Shown piece by piece: positions 63,216 to 64,000 of a DNA stretch of 64,000 bases. The stretch spans positions 34,195,490 through 34,259,489 of the forward strand of contig NW_023998416.1 of assembly GCF_014805625.2 (NCBI RefSeq). The letters are read 5' to 3'. Origin of the DNA: Glossina fuscipes (Eukaryota; Arthropoda; Insecta; Diptera; Glossinidae). The notes under the pieces were generated by a model. The model worked only from the letters and a program-made list of their open reading frames with translations. It searched no databases and was not told the origin of the DNA. The first letter of the stretch is position 1; the number at the start of each line of letters is the position of its first letter. The translations under genes and the position numbers were made by a program.

Positions 63216-64000
63216 AAGAAGAGAAGGCGCAGAAAAGTAGCGGCCTTCAAAAAAAAAGTTCGTATCTTAAAAACGTAACTAAATTAAAACTTTAGTTATT
63301 TTGCAAATACGTTAAATAATTTCAAAGTTTCGCGAAGTATTTAACAACCTGTTCACAAGACGTCACGTTAAACGCACGCTTGGACTGTCAATAAAAGTTA
63401 TACGGAAACTTTCTCCATTCCATCACGGTCGCAGTGATATGACGATAGTTATGATATTTTTTTTTGCATTCATATTAAGATTTTTAAAAAATTCTAATGC
63501 TTTCGCTTCAGAGATTAAGCAAAAAATGACGGCATTTCGAGAAATGAGAGTGAGACTTATTGAATTCCTTTACCAATATATGTTTCGACAAATATTAACC
63601 GAAGTGGATTAGCGTATTTAATGGTGGGCCCCATCCCACTATAGTGTTTTCACTTGTTTCTTTTCAGTATTATGCAATAGTAAAGAGATAAATATTCCTT
63701 TGCTCTCTTAAGAAGTATATTCTGTCGCTGTGATCGCTCGCTAGTCATAAAGGACAACAATCTGCATTCCTGCTATAGTTTTTTTTTTTTTTTTGATTTT
63801 TTTGATCAAAGATTAGACCTAAGAAATACTTCCGACAACAATTTTATTGTAAAACACGATTGTTAAGTTCTGCAAGCCACAAAGGAAAAAGTGCCTTGCA
63901 ACTTGTAATGTCTCTCTCTCTCTCTGATGTTGCTCAGAACATGCTTATTACGATCTATGAAAGCTTTTTGAGGAAAGGTTTACTAAAGTTCGACACAAAC
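61561..64000. other. Right end of window, no recognised gene
   Basis: AT-rich with T-runs and microsatellites. Open frames up to 110 codons (for example 62911-63240) are rich in F/L/I or in RE repeats from the GA run and have no domain signature. Confidence 0.5.
63169..63209. repeat. (GA)n microsatellite
   Basis: About 20 AG/GA units, interrupted at the end. GA arrays can bind GAGA factor in flies, but nothing nearby ties it to a gene. Confidence 0.95.

Noticed and set aside
62911..63240. 109-codon open frame on the plus strand
   Set aside because: N-terminal part is a T-rich hydrophobic run and the C-terminal RE repeat comes from the (GA)n microsatellite.

Overview
The window is nuclear DNA from an insect, almost certainly a higher (cyclorrhaphan) fly. 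It is AT-rich, its genes are split by introns with GT/AG borders, it carries many microsatellites and decayed transposons, and two of its proteins are near-identical to Drosophila Rack1 and Mts. The family of fly cannot be fixed from the sequence alone. No bacterial, phage or CRISPR features are present.

Layout. (1) 933-4068, plus strand: a coiled-coil protein I do not recognise, six or seven exons. (2) 4.2-16.1 kb: intergenic, with non-LTR retrotransposon remnants and a dispersed non-coding repeat. (3) 16158-25027, plus: a membrane-anchored PP2C-type phosphatase of the PPM1L family, six exons. (4) 28017-26655, minus: Rack1, complete in three exons. (5) 28867-42917, plus: mts, the PP2A catalytic subunit, complete in four exons with a 12.5 kb first intron. 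(6) 43-64 kb: no convincing protein-coding gene, but several transposon relics, the best of them a 5'-truncated non-LTR insertion with a 13 bp target duplication.

The three recognised genes all belong to phosphorylation signalling: a PP2C phosphatase, a WD40 scaffold and ribosome protein, and the PP2A catalytic subunit. Rack1 and mts are head to head, with 849 bp between start codons; the phosphatase and Rack1 are tail to tail. From memory the Drosophila gene numbers of Rack1 (CG7111), mts (CG7109) and the PPM1L-like gene (CG7115) are close together, which would fit conserved synteny.

The most interesting repeat result is a pair. A tRNA-derived SINE in mts intron 1 (34366-34544, minus, perfect 10 bp target duplications) shares its 3' tail with the non-LTR element at 46201-46690 (plus, 13 bp target duplications). 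This looks like a SINE that borrows the machinery of a partner LINE. I found no evidence for a wholly new biological system beyond this pair and the unrecognised coiled-coil gene.
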